Source of the DNA: Ganoderma boninense
Taxonomy: Eukaryota; Basidiomycota; Agaricomycetes; Polyporales; Polyporaceae
Length of the DNA stretch: 64,000 nucleotides
Reading direction: 5' to 3'
Assembly: GCA_002900995.3 (NCBI GenBank)
Contig: CM035309.1
Span: 1,122,389 to 1,186,388 of the forward strand
Under the pieces are notes generated by a model. That model ran no database searches and was not told where the DNA came from. It was given only the letters and a program-made list of their open reading frames with translations. This document shows positions 23,793 through 35,785 of the stretch, piece after piece. Each line of letters opens with the position of its first letter. Positions within the stretch are counted from its first letter, which is position 1. Position numbers and translations under genes: made by a program.

Positions 23793-26700
23793 ATGTCTAC
23801 GGGTATGTCCATTCGAGAATACAAGTGTTGAGAACCCCATCCAACGCCGTGCTTCCAAGTTCCGCGAACGAGAGGAGGCAAGGCTCGAATTGTGAGGCGA
23901 TCCGCAATGACAGTAAGGTGTGATCGTGTCTGACACTCTGTAACAGAAACCCGCACGCAAGGTACGGTGTGTTCTGCAGCCTTTAGCCTGCCGTGCTCTC
24001 TCTGACTGGCGAAATCACTGCTTGTGCATGTGCCGCCTCTGCCCCTGCTATGGCTCGCCGTTACGTAGCATGGACCGGATGTCTCCATGGACGAGACGTG
24101 GGCAAAGCTCTCCCGCAACATCGTCGAGATCCAGAACCACAACGCCGCGAATCTGTCCTTCGAGGAGAACCATCGGTATGCATACAACATGGTCCTGTAC
24201 AAGAACGGCGACAAGCTGTACAAGGCTCTACCCAGCTCGTAGCGGAGAACCTTGACAAGCTTGCGAAGGAGTACATCATCCCCGCGTTCCCGACAGGAGT
24301 CACCGAGGATTCGATACAGAAGAGCCAGGAGGGCGAGATGCTGCTCAAGGCGATGAAAAAGGTCTGGGACGATCATACGTCGAGTCTGTCGAAGCTACGG
24401 GATGTGCTGAGGTACATGGTGAGTGCGCCGTCTTCCATTTCATGCGCAAGGCAGGGAAGAGACATGCTATATGCGCGTGTGTTTGGGCCGCAGGACCGGG
24501 TGTACACCAAGAACGCGGACGTGCCCGAGATATGGGACGCGGGCCTGCTCCTGTTCATCAAGCATATCATTCGGAATCCGATCGAGGGCCATGTCATCTC
24601 CGCCATCCTCACCCTCATCCAGACCGAGCGTGATGGCTACACGATCAATCGCTCGTCCGTCAAGGGATGCGTCGATGTCTTCCTTCAGCTGCAAGATCTC
24701 TCGACAAGAGAGGCTCTGTCAATATACCGACGCGACATTGAGCCGGCGGTCCTGAAGGAGAGCGAGGTGTTCTACAGGAAAGAGGGAGAACACCTTGTGG
24801 AGACGTGCGATGCACCAGAATACCTACGACGGGTGAGTCCTGGTACGTATTCTGCCTACGAGCAATGGCTCAACGTGCCTCAGGTAGAGGCGCGTTTCCA
24901 GGACGAGGAGTCTCGGACACATCATATTCTTTCGACACTCACGACACTTCCTCTACGACGAATCCTCGAGCAGCACCTAGTCTCGGCGCACATTTATGGA
25001 CGGTCGTCAACATGCCGAACTCTGGTCTGGATGCTATGATCGACTCGACAGGATAGACGACCTCGCACGGTTGTACCGTCTCTTCACTAGGGTACCTACG
25101 GGGCTCCCATGCCTGAAGAAATCGCTGCGTGAATCTATCATTCGGAGAGGGAAGGAGATCAACGATTCCAGCAGCTCTGCAAGCGGGGAAGGCGTGGACT
25201 CCGGTGGAGAGGACGATGGAGTGGAAGGAGCTGGGAAGGGCAAGGGCAAGGCGAAAGCGCGGCCACCAAATGCCGCGTCGCAAACGTTGTCCCTGGCCCT
25301 GAAGTGGGTCCAAGACGTGCTCGATCTGAAGGACAAGTTCGATCAAATCTGGTCAAAGGCGTTCCAGAGCGATCGTGATCTCGAGAGCACTCTGAATGAG
25401 GTATGTGAGCCTGTTACCGATGCTTCAGCTTGTGACTCACGCGTTCTAGGCGTTTGAGACGTTCATCAACCTCAACGAGAAAGCACCAGAGTACATCTCG
25501 TTGTTTATCGACGAGAACCTTCAAGAAAGGCCTGAAAGGCGTACGTTGTGCAACTATACGCGTCATCGGTAGTCTGACGGTCCTGCTAGAAATCAGAAAC
25601 AGAGGTCGACATCGTCCTGGACAAGACCATTCACTGTCTTCCGCTTCATCACGGACAAGGACGTGTTCGAGCGTTATTACAAGGGCCACCTTGCCAAGCG
25701 TCTACTTTTGGGTCGTTCCGTATCCGATGACGCAGAACGTGGAATGCTTGCGAAGCTGAAGGTGGAGTGCGGATACCAGTTCACCCAGAAGCTCGAGGGC
25801 ATGTTCCACGATATGAAACTTTCTTCGGATACGATGGAGGCATATCGCGATCACATCGCGAAAAGACGCAGTGGTGAGTGCCTGAAGCGCTGACGCATGC
25901 TGGAGGGCTACCACTTATTGTGTATGCTGCAGGCTCAGGACATCGATATCTCGGTTATCGTGATGACCTCGACCTTCTGGCCCATGTCACATACTGCCGC
26001 GCCGTGTACCTTCCCAGGAGAACTCGTCAAGGCATCGAAGTCCTTCGAACGCTTCTACCTCTCTCGGCACAGTGGCCGACGCCTCACATGGCAACCCTCG
26101 CTTGGTAACGCAGACGTTCGGGTGACCTTCAAGTCAAGAAAACACGACTTGAATGTGTCGACCTTTGCTTGCACCATTCTCTTGCTCTTCGAAGATATCT
26201 TGGACGACCAATTCCTCACATACGAAGTAAGATCACTTACCTTATGCTCCACGACGAGCAGCTTGTGGCTGACTCTCCTCCGTACAGGAAATACAAGCTG
26301 CGACGTCCATCCAGGAGGTCGAGCTGAAGCGGCAGCTACAATCTCTCGCCTGTGCAAAATGGAAGATCCTGAAGAAGCATCCGCCAGGACGAGACGTCAA
26401 CTCGACGGACTCGTTCTCCTTCAACGTGGACTTCTCAGCGAATCTACAGAAGATTAAGATCAGCACCATCGCGTCGCGCGTGGAGAGCACGGAGGAACGT
26501 AAGGAGACGAAGGACCGCATCGACGAGGAGCGGAAACATCAGACAGAGGTGTGTCCTACCATGCCCTGGCCTTCAGTTGTGTGTTGCTGATGATATCCCC
26601 ATGATAGGCATGCATCGTCCGTATCATGAAGGACAGGAAACACATGACGCACAACGACCTCATCAACGAGGTGACGCGCCAGCTTGCGAGCCGCTTCCAG

Positions 26701-26911
26701 CCAAATCCCATGAACATCAAGAAGCGTATAGAGGGTCTCATCGAGGTGCGCAATTTGTCCCGTCCCTTTAGAATTCATGCTGAAGTAGTGGTGTTGCGCA
26801 GCGTGAGTATCTGGAGCGGTGTGAGGACCGCAAATCATATAATTACTTGGTGCGTCGTCTTGACCTGAGTTCGTTGAGCTCTGGATGCTGATGGAGAGGG
26901 CATAGGCATGA
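23793..26911 (+). CDS. CUL3: cullin, CUL3 type (~794 aa, 13 exons, six frame breaks)
   Basis: Scaffold of a cullin-RING ubiquitin ligase. Exons: 23793-23802, 23860-23891, 23947-23961, 24069-24418, 24494-24832, 24884-25400, 25450-25540, 25590-25873, 25933-26226, 26288-26548, 26608-26745, 26802-26849, 26906-26911. CUL3-like features: the basic N-terminus ([16 protein letters not shown]) assembled from 10-, 32- and 15-nt exons, [31 protein letters not shown], the winged-helix SFSFNVDF, and the neddylation segment [15 protein letters not shown]. The last exon is only Ala-stop, giving the conserved YNYLA end. Frame breaks by comparison with the family: one base missing near 24223, 24992 and 25045; one extra near 25520, 25634 and 25873. 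It may be intact in the organism or a young pseudogene. Confidence 0.8.
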
Positions 26912-27377
26912 ACTGAACGCATGTATCGACGCATCTGTATCATCACTGTATCACTGTTCCCGCCAAATATTCCGTTGTTGTACAATACTTTCCGTTTTGC
27001 GAACGAACGTCGGCCGCACGGGACTGAGCGATACTTGTCACCTTGGAAGTGCGGAACCATCAACTTTAGGACTACGATAGATGACGACTTTGACCCTGTC
27101 GCCTGGTTTTTGTTTCGTCCTGGCAACATACTGTGCAGTGCCACATGTGCTGTCTACGTCTACGAAGAAAGGCCGTAGTGTGGGCTGTCGGGGTGCCCCA
27201 GCGCTGACGGGGCGTGACGGCGAGCGCTGAAAAGTGACGCGTGGCACGTGCTGTGGCGTTACGCGCAGGCGTGACTGCGCTCAGGGAATGGCCCGGAGAA
27301 ACCGGGAGAATGACTGCGATCTCGTCCTTGTTGTCCTCATCTCTCCGTGGTCACTCTCACCGATCTTGCTCGCAGCC
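26912..27377. other. intergenic
   Basis: The cullin 3' flank and the promoter of the Gln-rich gene. No other features recognised. Confidence 0.4.
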
Positions 27378-28646
27378 ATGTACTCGTCCCGCAATACCTA
27401 TGGAACCACCCCACCAGAGCTCTCCAACAACCCCTTCATCGACCACACCGCCAATGCCATGACCCGCTACCCCGACATCACAGGCTCCGACAACCCCGCC
27501 AGCTCCCAGTACACCTCCTGGATGAATGGCCCATCCACCTCATCTACCGCTACCAACTTCTCTGGATCCTACGGTAACCCGAGCTCCATATCACAGCAAG
27601 GCTACGGGGGCGCACCAGGATACCAGTCTCAGCCACAAGCCACTGGATGGGGCCAAGGCTCCGGCTTCTCGCAGCCACAGCAACCCTACGGCCAGTACCC
27701 TTCTGCCCCTATGCAGCAGCAACAACAGTCGCCGTCGGGCATGCCCTTCCAACCCACCAGCTCATTTGGTCAGCAGCTCCACGCCCATGTGAACAGTGCG
27801 TACGGCACCCCGCAACCACAGCAGCAACAGCAGCCGCCACAGTACTCCGGGTACGCGGCGGCACAGTCACCCTCGTATGGTCAGGGATACCAGCAGGGCT
27901 ACCCAGGACAGCAGCAGCAGCAGCAGTATTTCTCGGAGTTCGACCCGTACGCCCAGGGTGGACAGCCTATGCCACAGCAGCAGCAACAGGCCCCCGGCGC
28001 ACCGCCGTCCTCTTCCGGGTTCCGGGGACAGCATCCCAGGGAGTACGTCCAGCACCACAAAGCGGAGCTTGAGACGTGGGATTCGTATTCCTGGAAGCAG
28101 GTGAGTCGCTCCATGCACTCTCACAACAGAACGGTCTCTGAAGGTCCATTCGTTGGTGTAATTATAGGCACAGAACTCATTCGACGACCTAAAACGAGCA
28201 TGGGAGACGCGCAAGAGCGAGCTTGAGGCGCGCCTGAAGACTCTCGGCGGTGCAGGCCTGTTCGCCGGCGGCGCAGGAGGCTATGGCGGGATGTATGGTG
28301 GCAACCCAGCCGCACAACAGTATGCTCAGATGGAAAATGTACGCCCATCCTCATCCTCGTCGAACTTTCGGCCTTAGTATGGAACAATGCTGATTGTCTG
28401 TCTGACAGATGGTCAAGGAAGCTACATTAAACATCGGTACGTCCTCCGACCGCGCATATAAGCGAATAAGCTTCCTGACATGGCCTACTTCCCACAGACT
28501 CCATTGCGGCGTCTTCATTCCAGATGCAGGAGGTCTTCGCGGGGTACCGCCAGTCGAGCGACGTCGCGTCCAAGCGGCGAGTACGTGAGGCGATCAACGC
28601 CGCGCTCACGAGCCTCCCTGACTGGCCGCAGCCGCTCATGTTCTAA
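27378..28646 (+). CDS. Gln/Pro/Tyr-rich low-complexity protein (356 aa)
   Basis: Family not recognised. Exons: 27378-28100, 28168-28338, 28409-28436, 28498-28646; all phases agree with no breaks. Residues 1-215 are low-complexity and rich in Gln, Ser, Gly, Pro and Tyr. Poly-Gln runs from CAG-rich DNA include a six-Gln stretch near 27911-27930, and NPFIDHT occurs near the N-terminus. The C-terminal ~140 residues look helical: HPREYVQHHKAELETWDSY, SFDDLKRAWETRKSELEARL, then a Gly-rich spacer and a conserved-looking RRVREAINAALTSLPDWPQP end. The composition resembles phase-separating or prion-like domains and would suit RNA granules or endocytic scaffolds; that is inference only. Confidence 0.7.
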
Positions 28647-29122
28647 ACTTATTAGTACAACGCCGTATGATGACCGTGCTCTCTTTCATTTTTCTTACTT
28701 ATAACCTGGGACGTAACATTCGCCTACGATGTCTGGGTAAACGGTCTGGTGTAACTTAATATGTATTTCCAGTTGGTCGGACATGGTGGATTTCCGGTAT
28801 TAGTGTTGATACTGATGTGCTCTCTAGAACTGCTTGTGTACTAATAACTCCTTGTGTGTCCCTAACTGCAGCATCATATAAGAATGTGCAATACTCTCCA
28901 ACAGGACACGCGACACTTCGGTAGAACAAGATGGTGATAAGATGTGGGTGATTCATCCCTCCAAAACAGACTTCCCTGCCATCAATATTGCTTCACTGTT
29001 GAAGTTAACTGTTGTTGATTATTGGAATTAAGGTTCGTGGATACATTACGCTCCGTATGAACGATACAATGAATGAGGTCTACATGCTTGCCTGGTCAGC
29101 GGTGAGCAATTGTTTGTAAGGT
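28647..29122. other. intergenic between convergent genes
   Basis: The 3' flanks of the Gln-rich gene (+) and the sedolisin gene (-). AT-rich; nothing else recognised. Confidence 0.4.
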
Positions 29123-31368
29123 CTAACGTCCGTGGTTTTCCGTGAAAAGAAAAGAAATACAGATAGCATGAAAGCACGCGCAAGAATGTCCAAAGAACAA
29201 CACAACATGAGACGCCGCAGTTAAGGAAGCGAAAAGGAATCGCTGCAACATCGTCTTGAACTTCGGCGTACCCAAGCCCGTGACGGGATCCCAACCCTGC
29301 GCGGTGGGGAACCCGTCCGTGCCACACCCGTTGTTCGAGCCAGTCGTGATGTCGTTGAACACCCCAGCAAAGAAATGCGAATACAGCTGCCATCCCAATA
29401 CAACGTCAGCCTCCACTCCTTCACCTCAAGGATAAACAGACACTACTCACCGCAGGGTTGATCCACCCGACCGGCCCCTTGCCCACCGCGAGGCGCGCAT
29501 CGTTCACGGCAGCGACCATCGCGGCGAAGATGGGCGTCGACGCGCTCGTGCCGCCGCTCAGCGAGAAGTTGCCGTCGACGACGACCGCGATCGGCGCGCC
29601 GTTCGCCGCGACGTCCGGCACGCCCCTGCCCGAGCGGTTGAACACCTGCGCGCCGTAGCCCAGCGTGTCGCCCACGGTGCTCAGGTACCTGCCCACCGCA
29701 CGGTCCTGCCACCGCGGGCGGGGAAAGACGTTCGAGAAGCCGCCGCCCGAGGGGAAGTCGGTCGACGCGGTCTCGGGGTCGGACGTCTTGGCGCCGTTCG
29801 GCAGCTGCGTCGCGCCGACGGCGGTCACGTACGGGCACGTCGCGGGGAAGTTCGGGAGGAAGTTGAGGCTGGTCGACGGGTCGACGGCGGAGACGGGCGC
29901 GGCGGTGCCGTTGGGGAGGAGGCAGAGGCCGAGCGAGTTGGACGCGACGCCGTTGTCGCCCGACGCGAAGAGGAAGGTCATGCCCGCCAGCGCGAGCTTG
30001 CCGAACTCGGTGCACTGCCGCTCCGTGTAGTGCGCGCCGAGGTCCTCCGCGCCCGCGTACGAGATGCTGTAGACGAACGAGGGCGGGCCGTGCCGCACTC
30101 CCGCGTCGTGCCTGGGTCGACCGCGTCGAGCGAGGGGTCGTCGCCGCCGTCGAACGTGCAGTAGGGGGCGTCGAGCGCGTCGAGGAGCAGGTTGAAGGAG
30201 CCGTCGCCGCCGACTTGGTAGAGCGAGACGGGCTGCGACTTGCCGAGCAGGGGCATGATCAGCTGGAAGTCGAGATTGGACTCGTCGATGAGGCCCGGGT
30301 CCATCTCTGTGAAGTTGACGGTGCCGCCGTCGATGCTGATGAGCGTGGGCTGGGTGCCTACCAGATCCGGGGCGAACTTTTGGAAGAAGATGTCGAGGTC
30401 CCTCGCGACGAACGTCTGATCCGCAAGCTCAACTGCAATCGCAGGCTGTGAGTCGACTGGGACGGACAAGGGGCGGTTTCGGCAGATCGTGTGTGCTCAC
30501 CTACTCCGACTTTGTTCTTCTCCGTCTCGACGAACGTGTAGTTGAAGCCGTACAATTCGCGCAAGCAGTTGGGCGTCACGGACGCGCCGCAATTCTCCGT
30601 GTCCATGGTAAGGTCCTGTGCAACAAAGATGGAAGATGAGCATGGCCTTCGTTGACAGATACGCAGATAGTATCTCGGAGGTACGCTGCTACCCACCTCA
30701 GCAGCTACCGGGATCTTAGGTGGCCCCTGCGGGCGATGCATGTATTTCCCCTTCGCCGGCGAAGCGCCGCCACGCTTCGCGAGCGTCGCGCCGAGCTTGA
30801 TGCCGCCGAACTCGACGGTCGGCGACACGAGGTCGATGTGGGTCGCAACGTGCTCGGGCACATGGTATCCGTGGTGGCAGGCGAGGTGCTCGGCGCCGCT
30901 GTCGTCATGCTGATAGATGTAGTACTTCGTCGCGAGAAGGCTCTCTGCCTCCGCCACGGTGACGTTGAGCTGGAGATATGCACGGTCCTTGCTCAGCTGG
31001 ATGCGGGAGCGGTCGAGCCCGTCGTTGACGAGCCATGTGTGGACGACGTCGACAGACTCGGTGGAGGGCCGGAACGTCTCCGCCACCCGTTCGGGTGTCC
31101 AGTGCTGGCCGTAGCTGGGAGACGTCGGGTCAGCAATGTCGAGGAGGTAGTCGTCGAGGTGGTCGAGGTTGGATTGACGGAGGGCGATATTGAGAGGGAT
31201 GACTGTTTCCGGGTCGGCGCGACGGTGAAGAGACCATCCGTGAGGAACTGCATGCCGACTTTCGTGGAGGACGCGCGGGGAAAGCAGGGGGCTTGTCGAG
31301 GTGCTGGCGACACCCGTCACAGCAGCCGCGAAGGCGATAAGTAGTCGGAAGGAAGGCAGGAAAGCCAT
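29123..31368 (-). CDS. secreted sedolisin-type serine peptidase, S53 (~677 aa)
   Basis: Acid peptidase of the sedolisin / tripeptidyl-peptidase I family, which digests protein outside the cell. Exons on the minus strand: 31368-30697, 30615-30501, 30432-29451, 29386-29123. A signal peptide (LLIAFAAAVTGVAS) precedes the pro-kumamolisin propeptide (LDIADPTSPSYGQHWTPERV). The catalytic Glu and Asp are in DESNLDFQ, the oxyanion Asp in FASGDNGV, and the Ser in SGGTSASTP. A C-terminal calcium-site motif (GWDPVTGLGTP) follows. One C is missing in a CCC run near 30085-30088 (revealed by the shift into PPSFVYSISYAGAE); adding it makes the phases of exons 2-3 agree. After TPKFKTMLQRF, where S53 enzymes usually end, the frame continues about 30 hydrophobic residues to the stop at 29123. 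Confidence 0.87.
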
Positions 31369-32427
31369 CGAGACTGGAACGAAACCACCCAGGACGATGG
31401 ACAGGACCGCACTGAGGGGATCTTCCTACTCGCATTATATAGTGGTACCCTCATTTGAGATGTTTAAGATGATGCAGAACTCGCATGCACCGCCTGGAGG
31501 TAACCGGCATACCCGGCACATGCTGACAGCATCTCAGCAGGAAGCACTTGGGAAGCAACGGAGGCGATGTCTCGGCAAGCTGTAGCGTGCCGCGGCGGCC
31601 CTCGACCCTGGATGTACGAAATTCGCTTCAGTCCTCATCCAACGAGCTCATCAAATTTTCACGTACTGAATGAAAAAGGGGCAGGTTATCGGGTTCAGTA
31701 GCCAGCCAGCATATCCAGGCTCATTGAATGGACTTCTGTGCTGTCTGTGTCGCAAAGAATTAGAGCCTTGCATTAAGAAGCTCTCGCATGGCCCATTAGC
31801 GAGGCACGATCCTGGAAGAGGACTGATACATCGATTCCGGATGGGTCGAATCCCGATCATTGTGGCAAATGGGGATTGTGTATGCTGACGTCCCGTATGC
31901 GCCGATTCAAATTGCACATACATGTAGTACATCGCACCGTTTCAGCGGCGATGATGAGGCGCGCGGCGACGTGGGCGGTGAGATGACGCTGAGTGCCGAG
32001 CGCCGTGTGTCCTTCGTGGACCGATGATGCTGTGTGGGTCGTCGCTGAGGCCTCAGGCGGAATCGCCCCACGAGAGGTGCACCTTGGGGATCCTGTGCAA
32101 TACCTGAACTCGCCCAATCCGCGAAGAGGTCTCCCACAGCACTGACAGACAAGAGACAGTGAGTGAGTGAGAGGAGGCGTCGCCGTTCTGACCACCGAGA
32201 CTGAACGCTGTGCCACATCGCAGTCCGTCTCTTTTAGGAAGGTATAATCGTTACCAGCGTCTATTCATCATTTCTGGCCAAGACGACAAAACACTATCAT
32301 ACTGACGCAACAAAACATCAGAAACACGAATGCAGAGACATTAACTGGACGTAAGGTATGGCCACAAAAATATTTGAAAGTTCCAAGTATGGTAACACGA
32401 TGGATGAGCTACAGCGGCACTGCAGCC
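31369..32427. other. intergenic
   Basis: The sedolisin promoter (a TATATA-like run at about 31436-31440) and about 900 bp of sequence without a convincing ORF or splice chain. A tRNA B-box-like string near 31846-31856 was examined and rejected. Confidence 0.4.
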
Positions 32428-33758
32428 TCACGATTTGCCAGTGAGTTCCCTGACTTTGGCCTCTCTCTCCCGCTGAAAGCGATCAATAAGAAGAGGCATC
32501 GTGCAGAATAATGCAGATAGACTCACATCATCAACAGCCTTCTGCGCTCTCAACCATTCCACCTCTCGGTTCTTCTCCTGCAGCATCTCCGTTGTCTCCC
32601 TAGCATGAGCCCGCGAAGCCTCGCGCGAGTCTTCCTGAGCCTGCAGGTCTGCCTGCGCACGCTCATACTTGGCACGTGCAGCGAAGAACTCAAGCTCCGC
32701 CTTCCGGAACTCGCGCAGCGTCTTCGAGTACGCAGCATACGCCTTGCTCTCCTCCTGCAGAAATCCACCATCCGCTCAGCCTCGCGTGAACCGGGCCCGA
32801 CACCACACAACTCGAAACACCACACACCTTCACGGCCGCCTTCTGCAGCTTCTGCAGGTCGCCCAGCTCCCGCACCGCCTCCTCGATCGCCTTCTGCTCC
32901 GCCTTCCCCTCCGCCTTGATGATCTTCGCCACCTTCTTCCCCTCCCGGATCTGCGCCTTGCTCAGCTTCACCCGCTGCCGCTCGCTCAGCCCGAGGTCCG
33001 CACTCCGGCTCCTCGTATGGAACGTGTCGTCCAGCACCGGCGCCGACGCCGGGCCCACCGTCCCCGGCCCGCTCGCGAAGCTCCCTTGTGCAAGGCTCGC
33101 CCGCCGCCTGGGCAGCCCCCCAGTACCAACCGTCGCAGCCCCGGTGGTGCTGGGCGCGGTCTTGATGCTCCTGCCTTCCTCGTCCACGTCTCCCCTGGCC
33201 ATACGGAAGGAGCGCAGCGACGCAGCGCGCCGGAAGGGGCTCTCCTTGGACGCGCGGTCGTGCGTGGAGGAGTCGATGAGCGACGCATGGCGCCGGTGCG
33301 AGGAGTCGGTCCAGAGGATCGGGATGGGCGCGAAGCTCCCGTCGCCGTCCTGACGCGCGCGAGGACGAGCGGGGCGGCCTTTCGTTTCCGTTCGACGCGT
33401 AGCCAGAGTCGGCGGTCATGGCAGCAGAGGGTGCACGGCGATGGGAGCTGTTTCGCTCGAGCTCGCGTCCTTCGTCCTGCTCGCCATCGTCTGCGGTGGG
33501 CCTGGGCTTCTGTGGGGTGCGGTCGGTGCGCGCTGATCCGACGGACGGCTTGCGCTTCATGTCTGCAGCGCCCTCGTCTCCGTCGTCGCCAAAGGCACCG
33601 GGAAGGTCGTGGTCGGAATGAGCGGCGGCGGAGAGGTGTTCGGTGAATCGAGAGTTGGAGTCCGCTGCTGCTGGTGCATCGAAGTAGACACTTGGCTCGC
33701 TACCAGGCGAGTTGCCGTAATCCATGACTGTCGGTGCGGTTTGGACCAAGTTCACCAT
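32428..33758 (-). CDS. coiled-coil protein of unknown function (~400 aa)
   Basis: Family not recognised. Exons on the minus strand: 33758-32828, 32754-32527, 32472-32428. The N-terminal half is disordered, Ser/Arg/Asp-rich (SSHRRAPSAAMTADSGYASN), with likely phosphorylation motifs. The C-terminal ~170 residues form a long charged helix: LSKAQIREGKKVAKIIKAEG, EFRKAELEFFAARAKYERAQ, SREASRAHARETTEMLQEKN. The 45-nt last exon encodes REREAKVRELTGKS. One base in the GCGCGC stretch near 33352-33361 must be removed to link the disordered half to DGSFAPIPILWTDSS; the exon phases then fit. The composition suggests a structural or scaffold protein. Confidence 0.65.
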
Positions 33759-34332
33759 CGTATGGTCAGCCGAGCTTAGCAGTGAGAGTTGATGTCCCGT
33801 TGGGAGAATGCAAGAGAGGGCGTAAGTGGGGCACTAATTGGTGGGGAGGAGTGGAAGAGATGGGGGGGATTTTAACTGTTGGCGGGGGACTATGTCATTG
33901 GAGCATGTCCTTCGGAAGTCCTGGGACATTCGCATCCGCTGGGCGTGGTCCTTGCCAAGTAAGGCAACGCACCTGCCTAAAAGGACCATGACGTAACGAT
34001 ACAAACCTTAGGCGCACCCTGGAGCGCAGCAGGCCCCGCGGATCCATCGCGAATCGACAGGCTTGCCTCAGATGAGACCAGGCAACGTTGAGAAACAGCA
34101 TGCTGGTGGACGGAACAGGTTGAGAACGGGCTAGCAATGCCAGGACCTAGAACATTTCCTGTGTCAGAACACTCATTTCAGCCTCATGGATCGCACATAC
34201 CGAAAACGCATGTCGATGCAGCCTATGCTACCCGGTGATCAGAAGGGAGGCTGACGTTCAAGTATGACCCGCAACGTAAAGTTCCATGAGAAAGTGAAAG
34301 CCAATAAATTACTTGCCAGAGTGGAGCACCGT
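33759..34332. other. intergenic
   Basis: Between the promoter of the coiled-coil gene and the 3' end of the phosphatase gene, both on the minus strand. Nothing recognised. Confidence 0.4.
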
Positions 34333-35785
34333 TTATGCAAAGTCCCCAACAACCTCCCTCTCCTCATCCGCTATCAGAACCTCATGATCAACGTACAGTG
34401 CCTTCACAACCTCTCTCTCGTGCCATTTCTTCTCACCCGAAGCGTCCGTGAAGGGCGTCAGCCTATACGTGATCTCAAGCGCGGAGAGCGTGCCTCCGTA
34501 GGCATGCGAGATACCAGTGTCGATGATGATAATCTTGCCCCCACACCTGGACACGATTTTCTACAACAGGCTCAGCTGTAGCCCTTCACCGTCGAGCAAA
34601 CTGTAGCACGTACTTGGAAGTCAGGTGTGTGGCCCATGATCATCCTGCGCGTCCCGGTTTTCTGCAGCACCGCATCCACCTTGATGCAGACCTCTTGCAC
34701 AGGGTCCAGCGCCCATCCACGATACCACACTGGCCCATTCGAGTCGTACATGCGGTGCTCTGCTTGAGTGGCGTCGCGCGGCAGGCCGGGGTACGGGTTT
34801 GGCGGGTGCGGCGGCGGCTGGATGCGGTGTTGCAGCTTGTAGAGGAGGGACGTCGAGAGCTCGTTGATCTTGGAGGGGAACGGCGTGAGCTCCGGGTAGT
34901 TGGGCGCCAGTCCTCCATGGACGAAGGATATGGCCGCATGCGAGAGCGGAGAGGCCGATACGGATGGTTTGTAGTCCGTGTTCGGAGGCCCGAGGGACGG
35001 GTGCAAGGGGAGACGGGAGGCGGTGGTGTAGTTGGCTGCCCAGGCGCGGCCTATCCTCCCCGTGGACAGCATCTTCTGGCGGTCCCCGACGGAACCGAAG
35101 GTCTTGATCTCAGATGGATAGACGTACCTTGGAGACAGTGATTCAGACGGGAGGGATGGTAGGTTCATGTGTGTGCGTACCTCCAGTCGCCAATGGCATT
35201 CATCCACTCGTGGTTACCCAAATGTGACATAACCGTGCCACCGACAGCATGCGCTTGATCACGGAGTTTGTCCATCCAGTCGTACAATTTAATGGTGTCG
35301 TCGCCTCTGCGTGCGCGTTTGAGCGATCTGAAGCGGGGGTACGCGCACACACTTACCGGTCAATGATGTCACCCGTCTGGACGAAGAAATCTGTCCCTCC
35401 AGACCAGTTTCCGTGCTCGTCCACGACGCCTGCCATTTCCAGAACTTGTTGGGCATTGGGAAGGTCTCCATGGAGGTCACCTACGGCCACTATCCTCCTG
35501 GTGAACTGCCCCTCAACGAAACCCTGAAGCTTGTCAGCAGGCTGCGGACGTGTATGCTCCTTGCTGTGACTGGGTTTCTGGATGGTGCCGAAGACTTGCT
35601 GGGCCGAGGGTTCGGAGTCGTGGTCGTAGCCGTGCTGCGCATTCTTCAAGTCGGGGATGCACGGCGAGTGGCCAGGTGAGCGGCAAGCTAGCCACGAGAT
35701 CGAACACGGGAATGAAAGACCGACAGGCATAGAGGACAGCGAAGATTGGAACGAGGACTGCGAGAACGGAGAGAAGGCGGGGCAT
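34333..35785 (-). CDS. membrane-anchored calcineurin-like metallophosphatase (~431 aa)
   Basis: PPP-fold metallophosphoesterase, Shewanella-like type. Exons on the minus strand: 35785-35357, 35306-35181, 35127-34614, 34560-34333. An uncleaved N-terminal hydrophobic anchor (LLSVLAVLVPIFAVLYA) suggests a type II membrane protein. The metal ligands are in order: VGDLHGD, GDIIDRGDD, LGNHEWMN, FVHGGLAP, MGHTPDFQ and IIDTGISHAYGG. One extra C in the CCCC run (forward 35653-35656) breaks the frame between the anchor and the catalytic domain; removing it reconciles exon phases. The start at 35785 is the first ATG before the anchor. The substrate is unknown. Divergent from the aspartic protease with 425 bp between the starts. 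Confidence 0.83.

Noticed and set aside
30652..31344. 230-aa plus-strand ORF
   Set aside because: Antisense shadow of the sedolisin propeptide exon; Arg/Val/Asp-rich composition follows from GC-rich third positions on the other strand.
31790..31870. tRNA-like box B string (GGGTCGAATCCC)
   Set aside because: The TTC of the T-loop is missing, the T-stem pairs only three bases, and no acceptor stem or anticodon arm can be drawn.
32669..33646. 325-aa plus-strand ORF
   Set aside because: Antisense to the coiled-coil protein; His/Arg/Pro-rich nonsense.
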